Source: Carboxylicivirga caseinilyticus
GTDB taxonomy: Bacteria > Bacteroidota > Bacteroidia > Bacteroidales > Marinilabiliaceae
Direction of reading: 5' to 3'
DNA length: 64,000 nt
Assembly: GCA_025499705.1 (NCBI GenBank)
Contig: JAFMVE010000027.1
Coordinates: 1-64,000 of the forward strand
Positions 53,875 to 62,143 of the stretch are shown here, piece by piece (position 1 is the stretch's first letter; each line of letters opens with the position of its first letter). Made by a program: the position numbers and the translations under genes. The notes under the pieces were generated by a model. That model did not search any database and had not been told where the DNA came from. It was given only the letters and a program-made list of their open reading frames with translations.

Positions 53875-54447
53875 TTAAACAATACCAGAGAAACCCATAA
53901 AGGCCATTGCAAGTAACCCGGCAACAATTAAGGCGATTGGTGTGCCTTTCATGCCTTTAGGTACATCCATTAAATCCAGCTGCTCACGAATTCCGGCAAA
54001 AGTAATCAATGCCAAACCAAAACCAAGAGCAGTTGAAGCTGAGAATACAACAGCGTGAACTAAATCATAGTCTTTCTGAATGGTCATAATTGCAACACCT
54101 AATATTGCACAGTTTGTTGTTATTAAAGGTAGAAATACTCCTAGTGCCTGATATAATGGAGGACTTACTTTTTTTAGGATGATTTCTACTAACTGTACTA
54201 ATGCAGCAATTACTAAAATAAATGAGATGGTTTGAAGGTATCCAACCCCAAATTTATCCAATACATATTTCTGTAATATATAAGTTACAACAGTAGCAAT
54301 AACCATTACAAAGGTTACCGCACCCGTCATACCTACACCCGTTGATATCTTTTTTGAAACACCCAGGAATGGACAAATTCCAAGGAATTGGCTCAATACA
54401 ATGTTATTAACAAAGATGGCCGAAATCATTAACAATACAAATTCCAT
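53875..54447 (-). CDS. rnfA: Rnf complex subunit RnfA
   Basis: This 190-residue integral membrane subunit has six predicted helices. Conserved stretches include [18 protein letters not shown] at the start and NCAILGVA mid-protein. RnfA and RnfE are paralogous and form inverted halves of the membrane core that holds an iron-sulfur centre, carrying electrons from RnfB to the other side. It is the last gene of rseC-rnfBCDGEA. An AGGAGG lies 7 bases before its ATG. Confidence 0.95.
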   Translation of the reverse strand: MEFVLLMISAIFVNNIVLSQFLGICPFLGVSKKISTGVGMTGAVTFVMVIATVVTYILQKYVLDKFGVGYLQTISFILVIAALVQLVEIILKKVSPPLYQALGVFLPLITTNCAILGVAIMTIQKDYDLVHAVVFSASTALGFGLALITFAGIREQLDLMDVPKGMKGTPIALIVAGLLAMAFMGFSGIV

Positions 54448-54454
54448 AATCTAT

Positions 54455-54460
54455 CCTCCT
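54455..54460 (-). promoter_or_regulatory. Shine-Dalgarno AGGAGG of rnfA
   Basis: AGGAGG on the minus strand is 7 bases upstream of the rnfA ATG. Strong Shine-Dalgarno sites are rare elsewhere in this window. Confidence 0.75.
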
Positions 54461-55046
54461 AAGCTGTTTTTTTAACACGATTAATAAAGGCGATCAGGTA
54501 TCCTAAAGCAATAAATGCTCCCGGAGCCAACACAAATACCAACATACCATAGTCTTCAGGGTAGATGGATACACCAAACATTTTACCACTGCCTAATAGC
54601 TCACGTACAGAACCTAAAATGGTTAAAGCCATTGCAAAACCAAGTCCCATTCCCAAACCATCAATAATAGATGAGATTGGATTGTTCTTGGAAGCAAATG
54701 ATTCAGCACGACCTAGAACAATACAGTTAACCACAATAAGCGGAATAAACAATCCCAGTGATTCGAATAATGCAGGAACATAAGCTTCCATGGCCATTTG
54801 AACTACTGTTACAAAGGTTGCGATTACCACAATGAAAGCAGGTATACGAACTTTGTCAGGAATTAAATTCTTGATTAACGATATCACTAGGTTAGACATC
54901 ACCAATACAAAGGTAGTGGCTAGTCCCATCCCTAATCCGTTAGAAGCCGAAGAGGTTACTCCCAATGTCGGACACATACCTAGTAGTAAGGTAAATACGG
55001 CATTTTCTTTGAAGAAACCTTTTGAGAAATTACTCCACTGATTCAT
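54459..55046 (-). CDS. rnfE: Rnf complex subunit RnfE
   Basis: This 195-residue membrane protein with six helices is homologous to RnfA. Typical stretches are NAVFTLLLGMCPTLGVTSS near the start and IVVNCIVLGRAESFASKN. The ATG at 55046 is preceded by AGGAGG at 5 bases, which decides the start against an in-frame codon at 55136. It overlaps the end of rnfG by 17 bases and is 11 bases before rnfA. Confidence 0.95.
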   Translation of the reverse strand: MNQWSNFSKGFFKENAVFTLLLGMCPTLGVTSSASNGLGMGLATTFVLVMSNLVISLIKNLIPDKVRIPAFIVVIATFVTVVQMAMEAYVPALFESLGLFIPLIVVNCIVLGRAESFASKNNPISSIIDGLGMGLGFAMALTILGSVRELLGSGKMFGVSIYPEDYGMLVFVLAPGAFIALGYLIAFINRVKKTA

Positions 55047-55674
55047 TGTTACCTCCTTCCTCAACCGCTGGAGCCGAATCAGCCTTAGGGTTGTTATTGT
55101 TTTGGTTATATGTTTCGTAAGCCACACGCACTGCATCTAAGAAGGCACGCGAACTGATGGTTGCAGCTGTAATTGCATCTACTTCACCACCATCTTTACT
55201 GACTGTTAAGTTATTTTTACCCGGATGTTTTGAGATAACACTTTGGCTACCTTTATCTGTCTTAAACCATTTATCCATCTTGGTTCCCAAGCCAGGAGTT
55301 TCTGCATGTTCCAATACCTGGTAATTAATGATGGTACCATCAGGTTTAAAACCTATCATTAATCGAACATTTCCGCCAAATCCTTTATTAGTCATGGTTT
55401 CGATGGCTGTACCAACCAATTCTCCATCTTTTTTGGCAGGAAAGAATTTTAGTGTAAAGCCTTCTTTTGATGTGGCTTCATATACCTCTTCACCTGGATT
55501 ATTATTGAATTCCGGAACTACTTGTTTGATAGCTGCTTGCTGTTTAGCTAATTTAGCAGCTGCAATAGGCTCTTTCGTTAATTCGTACATCGAACCCAAC
55601 GAGGCCCCTGCTATACCTGTAATGACCAGCAGGGTAAGAACCATGTTTTTTAGAGTTGATTCTGTTTTTGCCAT
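55030..55674 (-). CDS. rnfG: Rnf complex subunit RnfG (covalent FMN)
   Basis: This 214-residue protein has one N-terminal helix (about 9-28) and a periplasmic FMN-binding domain. The flavinylation motif is the DAITAATISS stretch near residue 172, where a Thr carries FMN through a phosphoester bond; it has Ala where SGAT-type motifs usually have Gly. RnfG passes electrons between RnfD and the RnfA/E core. Its C-terminus is acidic and asparagine rich. It lies 6 bases after rnfD. Confidence 0.94.
   Translation of the reverse strand: MAKTESTLKNMVLTLLVITGIAGASLGSMYELTKEPIAAAKLAKQQAAIKQVVPEFNNNPGEEVYEATSKEGFTLKFFPAKKDGELVGTAIETMTNKGFGGNVRLMIGFKPDGTIINYQVLEHAETPGLGTKMDKWFKTDKGSQSVISKHPGKNNLTVSKDGGEVDAITAATISSRAFLDAVRVAYETYNQNNNNPKADSAPAVEEGGNNESVE
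55052..55057 (-). promoter_or_regulatory. Shine-Dalgarno AGGAGG of rnfE
   Basis: AGGAGG on the minus strand lies 5 bases upstream of the rnfE ATG at 55046, inside the end of rnfG. It decides the rnfE start. Confidence 0.78.
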
Positions 55675-55680
55675 GATTAT

Positions 55681-56685
55681 TTATTTACCTGCTGTTTTTA
55701 CTACCTCACCAAAACGTTTTGGTTTGATGTATTTATCAATTAACGGTACGAATCCGTTCATAATTAGAATCGCAAATGATACACCCTCAGGATAGGCTCC
55801 GAAAACACGAATGATAACGGTTATAAACCCTATTCCAATACCGAAAATTATCATTCCTTTCTTCGACATGGGAGAACTAACATAATCGGTTGCCATAAAA
55901 ATTGCTCCCAGCATCACTCCACCAGTAAGTATGTGAAACAAAGGTCCAGCATAAGCTTCTGGATTCGCCAGATGCATTAAGCCTGAGAAAACAAAGATGG
56001 TACCAATCACCGAAACAGGAATGTGCCAGGTAATGATTTTTCGAATCAGCATAAATATCAATCCAACCAAAAGTGCAACTGCTGCTATTTCACCTGCTGA
56101 ACCACCCATATTTCCAACAAATAGTTCGGTAACAGAAGGAATTTTAGACATTAATGTGCTGACAGATTCACCATTGGCCAATCCTTCTTTCATAATTGAA
56201 AGCGGAGTTGCTCCCGTAGTGGCATCTAAATAGCTTGTTAAATTCTTACTTTGCTCGGGCCACGATGTCATTTGAACCGGAAAAGAAATCAATAAAAATA
56301 CACGACCTACCAAAGCCGGGTTAAAAATATTGTTACCTAATCCACCAAAAGACATTTTACCAATACCGATGGCAACCAAACTACCAATGATAATAATCCA
56401 TATAGGCATGTTGGTTGGTAAGTTAAAAGCTAAAAGCAGTCCGGTTAAAGCTGCTGAACCATCAATAATTGATGGTTGAGTTTTTAATAAAAACTTTTGA
56501 ATAGCCCACTCAAAAAATACACATGAAATCACAGCTGCCAGCGTCACAATCAATGCGCCTAACCCAAAATAATAGAGCGAGGCTGCCAGCGCCGGAAGCA
56601 AGGCTAAAATCACCCCGTACATGTTTTTCTTCACAGAGTCGCCACTGTGTACATGCGGTGAAGGTGATACGGTTAACGTGTTCAT
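55681..56685 (-). CDS. rnfD: Rnf complex subunit RnfD (covalent FMN)
   Basis: This 334-residue NqrB/RnfD-family membrane protein has about nine or ten helices. SPHVHSGDSVKKNMYGVILAL in two parts is the conserved N-terminus, IDGSAALTGLLLAFNLP follows, and the covalent FMN motif is TTGATPLS near 175. It carries electrons across the membrane with RnfG. It lies 25 bases after rnfC. Confidence 0.95.
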   Translation of the reverse strand: MNTLTVSPSPHVHSGDSVKKNMYGVILALLPALAASLYYFGLGALIVTLAAVISCVFFEWAIQKFLLKTQPSIIDGSAALTGLLLAFNLPTNMPIWIIIIGSLVAIGIGKMSFGGLGNNIFNPALVGRVFLLISFPVQMTSWPEQSKNLTSYLDATTGATPLSIMKEGLANGESVSTLMSKIPSVTELFVGNMGGSAGEIAAVALLVGLIFMLIRKIITWHIPVSVIGTIFVFSGLMHLANPEAYAGPLFHILTGGVMLGAIFMATDYVSSPMSKKGMIIFGIGIGFITVIIRVFGAYPEGVSFAILIMNGFVPLIDKYIKPKRFGEVVKTAGK

Positions 56686-56710
56686 ATTAGTATGTTATTA
56701 TTCGTTCTAC

Positions 56711-58042
56711 TTATTTAGTTCTGCTTCGCATGATTTGACCAACTTTGCCTTTACCTAAGCGAATGTAATCGAGCAATGGTCGGCTGGCAGGGCAGGTGAA
56801 ACTGCATGATCCGCATTCGATGCAGTCCATGATTTTTTCCTCCTCAGCTCTGTCCCATATAGCTTTATCTGAAACAGTCATCAACAAATATGGAGATAAG
56901 CCCATTGGACATACAGAAACACATTTGCTGCATCGGATACAGTTTTCAATTGGTTTGCGGGTAGCAATTTTTTCAGGCATTATTAATATACCTGAACTTC
57001 CTTTGGTAACAGGTACGTCAATCGAAGTAAGTGCCTTTCCCATCATTGGTCCGCCACCAATTACTTTACCAGTGTCTTCAGGTAGTCCACCAGCAGCTTC
57101 AATTAGTTGCGAGATGGGTGTACCTACCCGTGTCATAAAATTAGAAGGCTTGGTAACTGATTTGCCTGTTACTGTAACCACCCTTTCAAACAAAGGCTTG
57201 TTTTTCTGAATAGCTTCGTAAACAGCGTAGGTTGTGCCAACATTCTGCACCACGGCACCAACCTCAATAGGCAATTTACCAGAAGGTACCTGACGTTTAA
57301 TACAGGCATCTATCAATTGTTTTTCTCCTCCCTGAGGATATTGAACTTTTAATGATTCAACTGTAATGCCATTATATTTTTTTGCCAGTTCGCTCATGTG
57401 AGCAATGGCGTCTGGTTTGTTATTTTCAATGCCGATAACTGCTTTGTCAACTCCTAAAGCCGTCATCAGAATTTGAGTTCCTACCATTATCTCTTCACCT
57501 TTTTGCATCATCAACTGATGGTCGGCAGTAAGATAAGGTTCACACTCAACTGCATTTAAAATCAGAATATCACATTTTTTACCCGGAGGTACGGAAAGCT
57601 TAACATGAGCCGGGAAGGTTGCACCTCCCAAACCAACTATTCCTGCCTCTCCAATCTTTTTAACGATTTCTTCAGGAGATAATGAGATTTCTGTAATTAG
57701 TTTATCAGAACGATTAATGGTTTCATCCCATTCATCGCCTTCAACATTAATGATGATAGCCTTACGCTTGTATCCACTGGCATCAAGTATGTCATCAATT
57801 TTAAGTACTTTCCCTGATACAGGAGAATGAATATTGGCTGATACAAATCCGGTTGATTTGGCTATTAATTGACCGACCTTTACCTCGTCGCCTTTTTTTA
57901 CCACGGGTTCGGACGGTGCTCCGATATGTTGAGCAATAGGAACCGAAACTTGTTCGGGGACGGGCAAGACTTCAATCTTTTTACCGGCTGAGAATTTATT
58001 TTCTTCCGGATGAACCCCTCCAAGTGAGAATGTTTTTAACAT
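56711..58042 (-). CDS. rnfC: Rnf complex subunit RnfC (NADH-site iron-sulfur flavoprotein)
   Basis: This 443-residue peripheral subunit has an N-terminal barrel-sandwich domain (about 30-110), an NADH/FMN-binding domain with GLGGATFPAHVK (near 138), an SLBB region, and two C-terminal [4Fe-4S] motifs, CIRCSKCVSVCP and CIECGSCSFTCP. RnfC exchanges electrons with NAD+/NADH. AGGAGG lies 4 bases upstream of its ATG. Confidence 0.96.
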   Translation of the reverse strand: MLKTFSLGGVHPEENKFSAGKKIEVLPVPEQVSVPIAQHIGAPSEPVVKKGDEVKVGQLIAKSTGFVSANIHSPVSGKVLKIDDILDASGYKRKAIIINVEGDEWDETINRSDKLITEISLSPEEIVKKIGEAGIVGLGGATFPAHVKLSVPPGKKCDILILNAVECEPYLTADHQLMMQKGEEIMVGTQILMTALGVDKAVIGIENNKPDAIAHMSELAKKYNGITVESLKVQYPQGGEKQLIDACIKRQVPSGKLPIEVGAVVQNVGTTYAVYEAIQKNKPLFERVVTVTGKSVTKPSNFMTRVGTPISQLIEAAGGLPEDTGKVIGGGPMMGKALTSIDVPVTKGSSGILIMPEKIATRKPIENCIRCSKCVSVCPMGLSPYLLMTVSDKAIWDRAEEEKIMDCIECGSCSFTCPASRPLLDYIRLGKGKVGQIMRSRTK

Positions 58043-58046
58043 TGGT

Positions 58047-58052
58047 CCTCCT
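58047..58052 (-). promoter_or_regulatory. Shine-Dalgarno AGGAGG of rnfC
   Basis: AGGAGG on the minus strand is 4 bases upstream of the rnfC ATG at 58042. The spacing is short but workable. Confidence 0.7.
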
Positions 58053-58086
58053 ATTTTATTTTTGTTTTCAATGACTTTAATTATCT

Positions 58087-58941
58087 CTATTCAGCTGCTT
58101 CTGCAGTTTCTACCTTTGGCTTCTTAGGTGGAAAATTCAGTTCAGTAATGGCATTGGTAGGACAAACATCCACACACTTGCGACATAACTTACATTTTTC
58201 GTAATCGATGTATGCAAGATTATTTTCCAGGGTAATTGCTTCGAACGGACATGTTTTAACACATTTTCCGCACCCAATACAAGCTGCAGAACAAGCTTTT
58301 TTAGCTGGTGCTCCTTTGTCTTTATTAACACATGATACATAGATGCGTCGACTCTTAGGCCCTTTTTTACGCAATTCAATAATGTTTTTAGGACAAGCTG
58401 TAACACATGCTCCACACGATACACAGTTGTCTTCGATAATAACCGGCAATCCTGTTTTTTCATCCATGTACATGGCATTAAAGTTACAGGCATCCACACA
58501 TTCGCCCAAGCCTAAACAACCATACGAGCAGCCAGTTTCACCTCCGTACAACGACGAAGCGATGGTACATGATGAAGCTCCGTCGTATTTCGAAGTCTTC
58601 GGACGATTGTCGCAAGTTCCGTTACATCGAACAACAGCTACCATTGGTGCAGCAGCAGCAACTTCTTTTCCTAAAATACCGGCAGCAGCACTCATAGTAT
58701 CAGCTCCACCAACCGGACAATTAAGATTCGAAATGTCATCGGCCTTTACCAATGCTTCAGCAAAAGCTCTACAGCCCGGAAATCCGCATCCACCACAATT
58801 GGCAGCGGGCAAAACCTCTTCAACCTGGTCAATCCTGGGATCTTCAAAAACCTTGAATTTTTGAGCCACAAAGTATAGTATTATGGCCGACAAAGTTCCT
58901 AATGCACCAAGTGAGATTATAGTTATCAGAACAACATTCAT
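58087..58941 (-). CDS. rnfB: Rnf complex subunit RnfB (ferredoxin-site polyferredoxin)
   Basis: This 284-residue subunit has an N-terminal transmembrane helix (about 3-26), a four-cysteine [4Fe-4S] motif NCGGCGFPGC (near 48-57), and four further ferredoxin-type clusters in the C-terminal two-thirds, including CVSCGACVTACP, CIGCGKCVKTCP and CKLCRKCVDVCP. RnfB takes electrons from reduced ferredoxin. It follows rseC by 2 bases. The tail is acidic. Confidence 0.96.
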   Translation of the reverse strand: MNVVLITIISLGALGTLSAIILYFVAQKFKVFEDPRIDQVEEVLPAANCGGCGFPGCRAFAEALVKADDISNLNCPVGGADTMSAAAGILGKEVAAAAPMVAVVRCNGTCDNRPKTSKYDGASSCTIASSLYGGETGCSYGCLGLGECVDACNFNAMYMDEKTGLPVIIEDNCVSCGACVTACPKNIIELRKKGPKSRRIYVSCVNKDKGAPAKKACSAACIGCGKCVKTCPFEAITLENNLAYIDYEKCKLCRKCVDVCPTNAITELNFPPKKPKVETAEAAE

Positions 58942-58943
58942 AT

Positions 58944-59369
58944 CTAGTTGATTTGATGTTTTATTGTAAATGAAAATGTTCGTTCAAGTTTGTTCCTCAT
59001 AAAATAGATAATTGCAAAATAAGGAACCAAAATCAGGAGAGAAGAAATGCCAGCTAACAATTCGTTATTGGTAACATAAAAAACGATTATTAAGGTGGCT
59101 AATATCAGTACAAGTGGAAAAACGTAGGCCAGCAAAACTGCTTTAGGAGCAAGAGATTTCTTGCCCAGTAGCATTACCTTTTGACCTACTGATATATTAC
59201 TTATAGTTTGATAAACGTCGATTAGTTTGTCCTGAAGATCAGCTGTGGTGCATGCACCTTTAGCATGACAGGAAGCGCAGGCGCTTTCATTAACTATTCG
59301 AACCTTAATATGTTGATGATTAGCTTCTTCAACAATTCCTTCGTGCTCTATGTAATCCAATTCTGACAT
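58944..59369 (-). CDS. rseC: RseC/SoxR-reducing-complex family protein
   Basis: This 141-residue protein has an N-terminal soluble part with a C31-x2-C34-x5-C40 motif (CASCHAKGAC) and two transmembrane helices (about 75-118). RseC-family proteins are found with Rnf/Rsx complexes and are thought to help reduce or assemble them; in E. coli RsxABCDGE-RseC keep SoxR reduced. Here the gene is first in the rnf operon. The ATG at 59369 is preferred to a start at 59396, since a -7 element lies in between. Confidence 0.88.
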   Translation of the reverse strand: MSELDYIEHEGIVEEANHQHIKVRIVNESACASCHAKGACTTADLQDKLIDVYQTISNISVGQKVMLLGKKSLAPKAVLLAYVFPLVLILATLIIVFYVTNNELLAGISSLLILVPYFAIIYFMRNKLERTFSFTIKHQIN

Positions 59370-59393
59370 GATAACCCTGAATTCGTAGCGCCA

Positions 59394-59401
59394 CAAATGT
59401 A
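59394..59401 (-). promoter_or_regulatory. Candidate -7 element (TACATTTG) of the rseC-rnf operon
   Basis: On the minus strand the octamer TACATTTG fully matches TAnnTTTG, 24 bases before the rseC ATG. The -33 position has only a weak ATTT, so confidence is moderate. Confidence 0.45.
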
Positions 59402-59580
59402 ATAATGTAAAGGTTTTCTTTTAAATCAGTTAGGGTATTTGTATTTAGAATGAATAAAAATAAGGTGATTTACTTACAGTTAAATAGCTATTAGATAGAA
59501 TACTATAGGTAAAAAGTGTTTAACTAATTGGTGTTCTTAGTATTATAAAGAAAAAAATCTCTAATTAAATAAAGAAAAAA

Positions 59581-61680
59581 TTAGCTAATTAAACTCCAAT
59601 TTAATTTTTCTCTTGATAACTTGGTTAACTGTCTGTTAAGAATACCATGTTCCTCCTTTTCAAGAAATGGATCCTCATTTAAAATTGCTTCAGCAACCTG
59701 ACGGGCGAATTGAAGTATCTGACCATCTTTACCAAGGTTGGCAATTTTTAATGAAAAAGGTAAGCCTGATTGCTGAGTACCTTCTAAATCACCTGGTCCC
59801 CGTAGTTTTAAATCTGCTTCAGCTATTTCAAAACCATCTGTAGATCGGGTCATAATATCCATCCTTTTCCGGGTGTCTTCCGATAACTTATAGCTTGTCA
59901 TTAGAATACAAAAGCTTTGTTCAGCTCCTCGACCCACTCTTCCTCTTAACTGGTGAAGTTGCGAAAGACCAAATCTTTCAGCACTTTCAATCACCATAAC
60001 GGAAGCATTGGGTACATTTACTCCTACCTCAATAACGGTTGTAGAAACCAAAATCTGCGATTGACCTGAAGAAAACGATTGCATGGCTTCATCTTTCTCT
60101 GCAGGCTTCATCTTTCCATGTACCATGCTTACCTTATAGTCGGTAAAAATCCGTTGCATGTATTCATAACCTTCTGCAAGGTTTTTAAAATCCATTTTTT
60201 CAGATTCTTCAATTAATGGATAGACAACGTATACCTGTCGGCCTTTATCGAGCTCGCCTTTTATGAATTTATTCAGATTATTTCTTCTGTTATGGAAGTA
60301 ATGAGCTGTTTCAATAGGCTTTCGGCCCGGCGGTAGCTCATCAATTACTGAGACATCCAGGTCACCATAAATTGTCATGGCAAGCGTTCTGGGAATTGGG
60401 GTAGCTGTCATGACCAGTATATGTGGCGGCTGATGGTTCTTTTTCCAAAGTTTGGCGCGCTGTGCAACACCAAATCGATGTTGCTCGTCAATTACAACCA
60501 AACCCAGGTTATTAAAAGTTACTTTGTCTTCCAGAAGAGCATGCGTACCAATCAAGATTTGTAATTTGCCGGATGTGAGTTCTGCATCAATGCGGTTTCG
60601 TTCTTTCTTTTTAGTCGATCCTGTTAAAAGAGCGCAGGTCACGTTTAAACCTTCAAGCATTTCCGAAATAGTTTCGAAATGTTGTGTTGCCAGTATTTCG
60701 GTAGGAGCCATCAGGCATGCCTGAAAATTATTGTCTAAAGCAATTAACATGACCATTAAGGCAACCAGTGTTTTACCTGAACCAACATCGCCTTGTAGTA
60801 ACCGGTTCATTTGCTTTCCCGAACCCATATCGCGTCGTATTTCTTTAATGACCCGTTTTTGTGAATTCGTAAGTTCAAATGGTAGTTTCTGTTCGTAAAA
60901 AGAATGCAGGTAATCTCCAACTCTTGAAAAGTTGTGACCAATAATGTTTTTACCGCGTTGGTTTCGTTGTTTCAATATATTGAGCTGGATATAAAACAAC
61001 TCTTCAAATTTTAGCCTGAATTGAGCCTTTTCTAATATTTGGGTATTGGGTGGAAAATGAACAATTTTAAGGCTCTCGTGTAAATTTAGTAGCTTATATT
61101 TTTGAATTAGAAATGCTGGTAATGTCTCAGGTATTTTACCTTGAAAGGATAAAAAGATGTTTTGCTGAAGTTTTTGAATGGCTTTCGAATTTAAAAAGCC
61201 TTTCTTCATTTTTTCGGTTGTATTATAAAATCCCTGCAAAGCAGCCGCAATTTTATACTGACCGTTTTCAACTTTATCCATCTCGGGATGCACAATGTTT
61301 ATTTGTCCATTAAATGCAGTTGGCTTTCCAAAAATGATATATTCGGCATTAAGGTTGATGTTTTCTTTTACATACTTCTGTCCTTTAAACCATACCAACT
61401 CAATAACACCGGTTCCATCAGAAAACATGGCTGTTAATCGACTTTGTCTACCAGTTCCAACTGTTTTTAAGGAGGTAAAACGGCCTTTCACCTGAATGTA
61501 AGCTAACTTGGAATTGATATCCCGAATGGAATAAAACTTGCTTCTGTCAACATATTTATATGGGAAATAGTATAACAGATCCTCATATGAAGCAACCTTA
61601 AGCTCTTTTTGTAAAAGCTCTGCTTTCTTTGGACCAACTCCCGGAAGATATGTGATATTTAGTGCCGCCAATTCAGACAT
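59581..61680 (-). CDS. recG: ATP-dependent DNA helicase RecG
   Basis: This 699-residue superfamily-2 helicase reverses stalled replication forks and migrates Holliday junctions. It has the N-terminal wedge/OB domain (about 55-160), helicase lobe 1 with Walker A LQGDVGSGKT (near 297) and DEQHRFGVAQR, and lobe 2 with LHQLRGRVGRG and the C-terminal LRGPGDLEGTQQSG. Length and motifs are typical. No terminator was found beyond its stop in 59397-59580. Confidence 0.96.
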   Translation of the reverse strand: MSELAALNITYLPGVGPKKAELLQKELKVASYEDLLYYFPYKYVDRSKFYSIRDINSKLAYIQVKGRFTSLKTVGTGRQSRLTAMFSDGTGVIELVWFKGQKYVKENINLNAEYIIFGKPTAFNGQINIVHPEMDKVENGQYKIAAALQGFYNTTEKMKKGFLNSKAIQKLQQNIFLSFQGKIPETLPAFLIQKYKLLNLHESLKIVHFPPNTQILEKAQFRLKFEELFYIQLNILKQRNQRGKNIIGHNFSRVGDYLHSFYEQKLPFELTNSQKRVIKEIRRDMGSGKQMNRLLQGDVGSGKTLVALMVMLIALDNNFQACLMAPTEILATQHFETISEMLEGLNVTCALLTGSTKKKERNRIDAELTSGKLQILIGTHALLEDKVTFNNLGLVVIDEQHRFGVAQRAKLWKKNHQPPHILVMTATPIPRTLAMTIYGDLDVSVIDELPPGRKPIETAHYFHNRRNNLNKFIKGELDKGRQVYVVYPLIEESEKMDFKNLAEGYEYMQRIFTDYKVSMVHGKMKPAEKDEAMQSFSSGQSQILVSTTVIEVGVNVPNASVMVIESAERFGLSQLHQLRGRVGRGAEQSFCILMTSYKLSEDTRKRMDIMTRSTDGFEIAEADLKLRGPGDLEGTQQSGLPFSLKIANLGKDGQILQFARQVAEAILNEDPFLEKEEHGILNRQLTKLSREKLNWSLIS

Positions 61681-61731
61681 GCAGCAAAAATAATAAAAAA
61701 CCGACCATTTATTTTTATATCACGAAGAAGT

Positions 61732-61765
61732 AAAAAAAAGAGGCGCTTATTTACAAAAGCACCTC
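61732..61765 (-). terminator. Orphan minus-strand Rho-independent terminator
   Basis: On the minus strand GAGGTGCTT (61765-61757) pairs with AAGCGCCTC (61748-61740) and eight T residues follow. One pair is G-U only on the minus strand (C-A mismatch on the plus strand), so the structure is built for minus-strand RNA. It lies upstream of recG and beyond no known gene. Confidence 0.82.
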
Positions 61766-61790
61766 GTATGAAATTAGTGTTAGCTAATAT

Positions 61791-61886
61791 TTATAAGTCA
61801 GGAATAGAGTCGATAAAATTCCATCCATGTTCATCTATACCATTATTGTAAGTAATAGCACATAAACAGTTAAATAAGGAAATCAA
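61791..61886 (-). CDS. Possible 31-residue small protein or gene remnant before the orphan terminator
   Basis: This short frame starts with TTG (61886) directly after a stop codon and encodes about 31 residues. An N-terminal LISLFNCLCAI part carries C7 and C9, and the C-terminal part contains IDEHGWNFIDSIPDL. It ends 25 bases before the terminator hairpin. The C-terminal half looks more protein-like than random AT-rich DNA, with Trp, His and acidic residues. It could be a small protein, the tail of a decayed gene, or chance within a non-coding RNA. Confidence 0.3.
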   Translation of the reverse strand: MISLFNCLCAITYNNGIDEHGWNFIDSIPDL

Positions 61887-62143
61887 TTATAAGTTGAAAA
61901 TTTAAATGCTTAGTAAGCAATAATGCCTGAGAGTTAAAATGTAAACATAATTGTGTATGTAATACATAATGATAAATATAATAATGTAGATAAATAGGAA
62001 ATAGTCTAATAGTCAATTATCAAATTAGTTATAGTCATAAATAAAAATGGATCCTGAAATTATATAAATGCTGATTAAAAAGAGTTTAGACTGGATTTTT
62101 AAAAAATTTGGTGGTAATTTGATTGGAACAAACTACTTTAATT

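Larger units (their letters stand above)
61681..62143. other. 463-base region with orphan minus-strand terminator
   Basis: No conventional gene is present. It contains a strong minus-strand terminator (61732-61765), a possible 31-residue ORF just before it (61791-61886) and about 250 bases of AT-rich DNA (61887-62143) that may hold promoters for the ORF or for the regulator gene at 62144. Confidence 0.6.

Noticed and set aside
58343-58864. 173-residue plus-strand frame inside rnfB
   Set aside because: It is antisense to the cysteine-rich iron-sulfur motifs; its Pro/Ser-rich composition comes from the rnfB coding strand.
61685-61692. TATTTTTG (TAnnTTTG) on the minus strand just before recG
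   Set aside because: It lies only 5 bases from the ATG, would give a leaderless mRNA, and no -33 TTG is at the right distance; in A/T-rich DNA it is likely chance.
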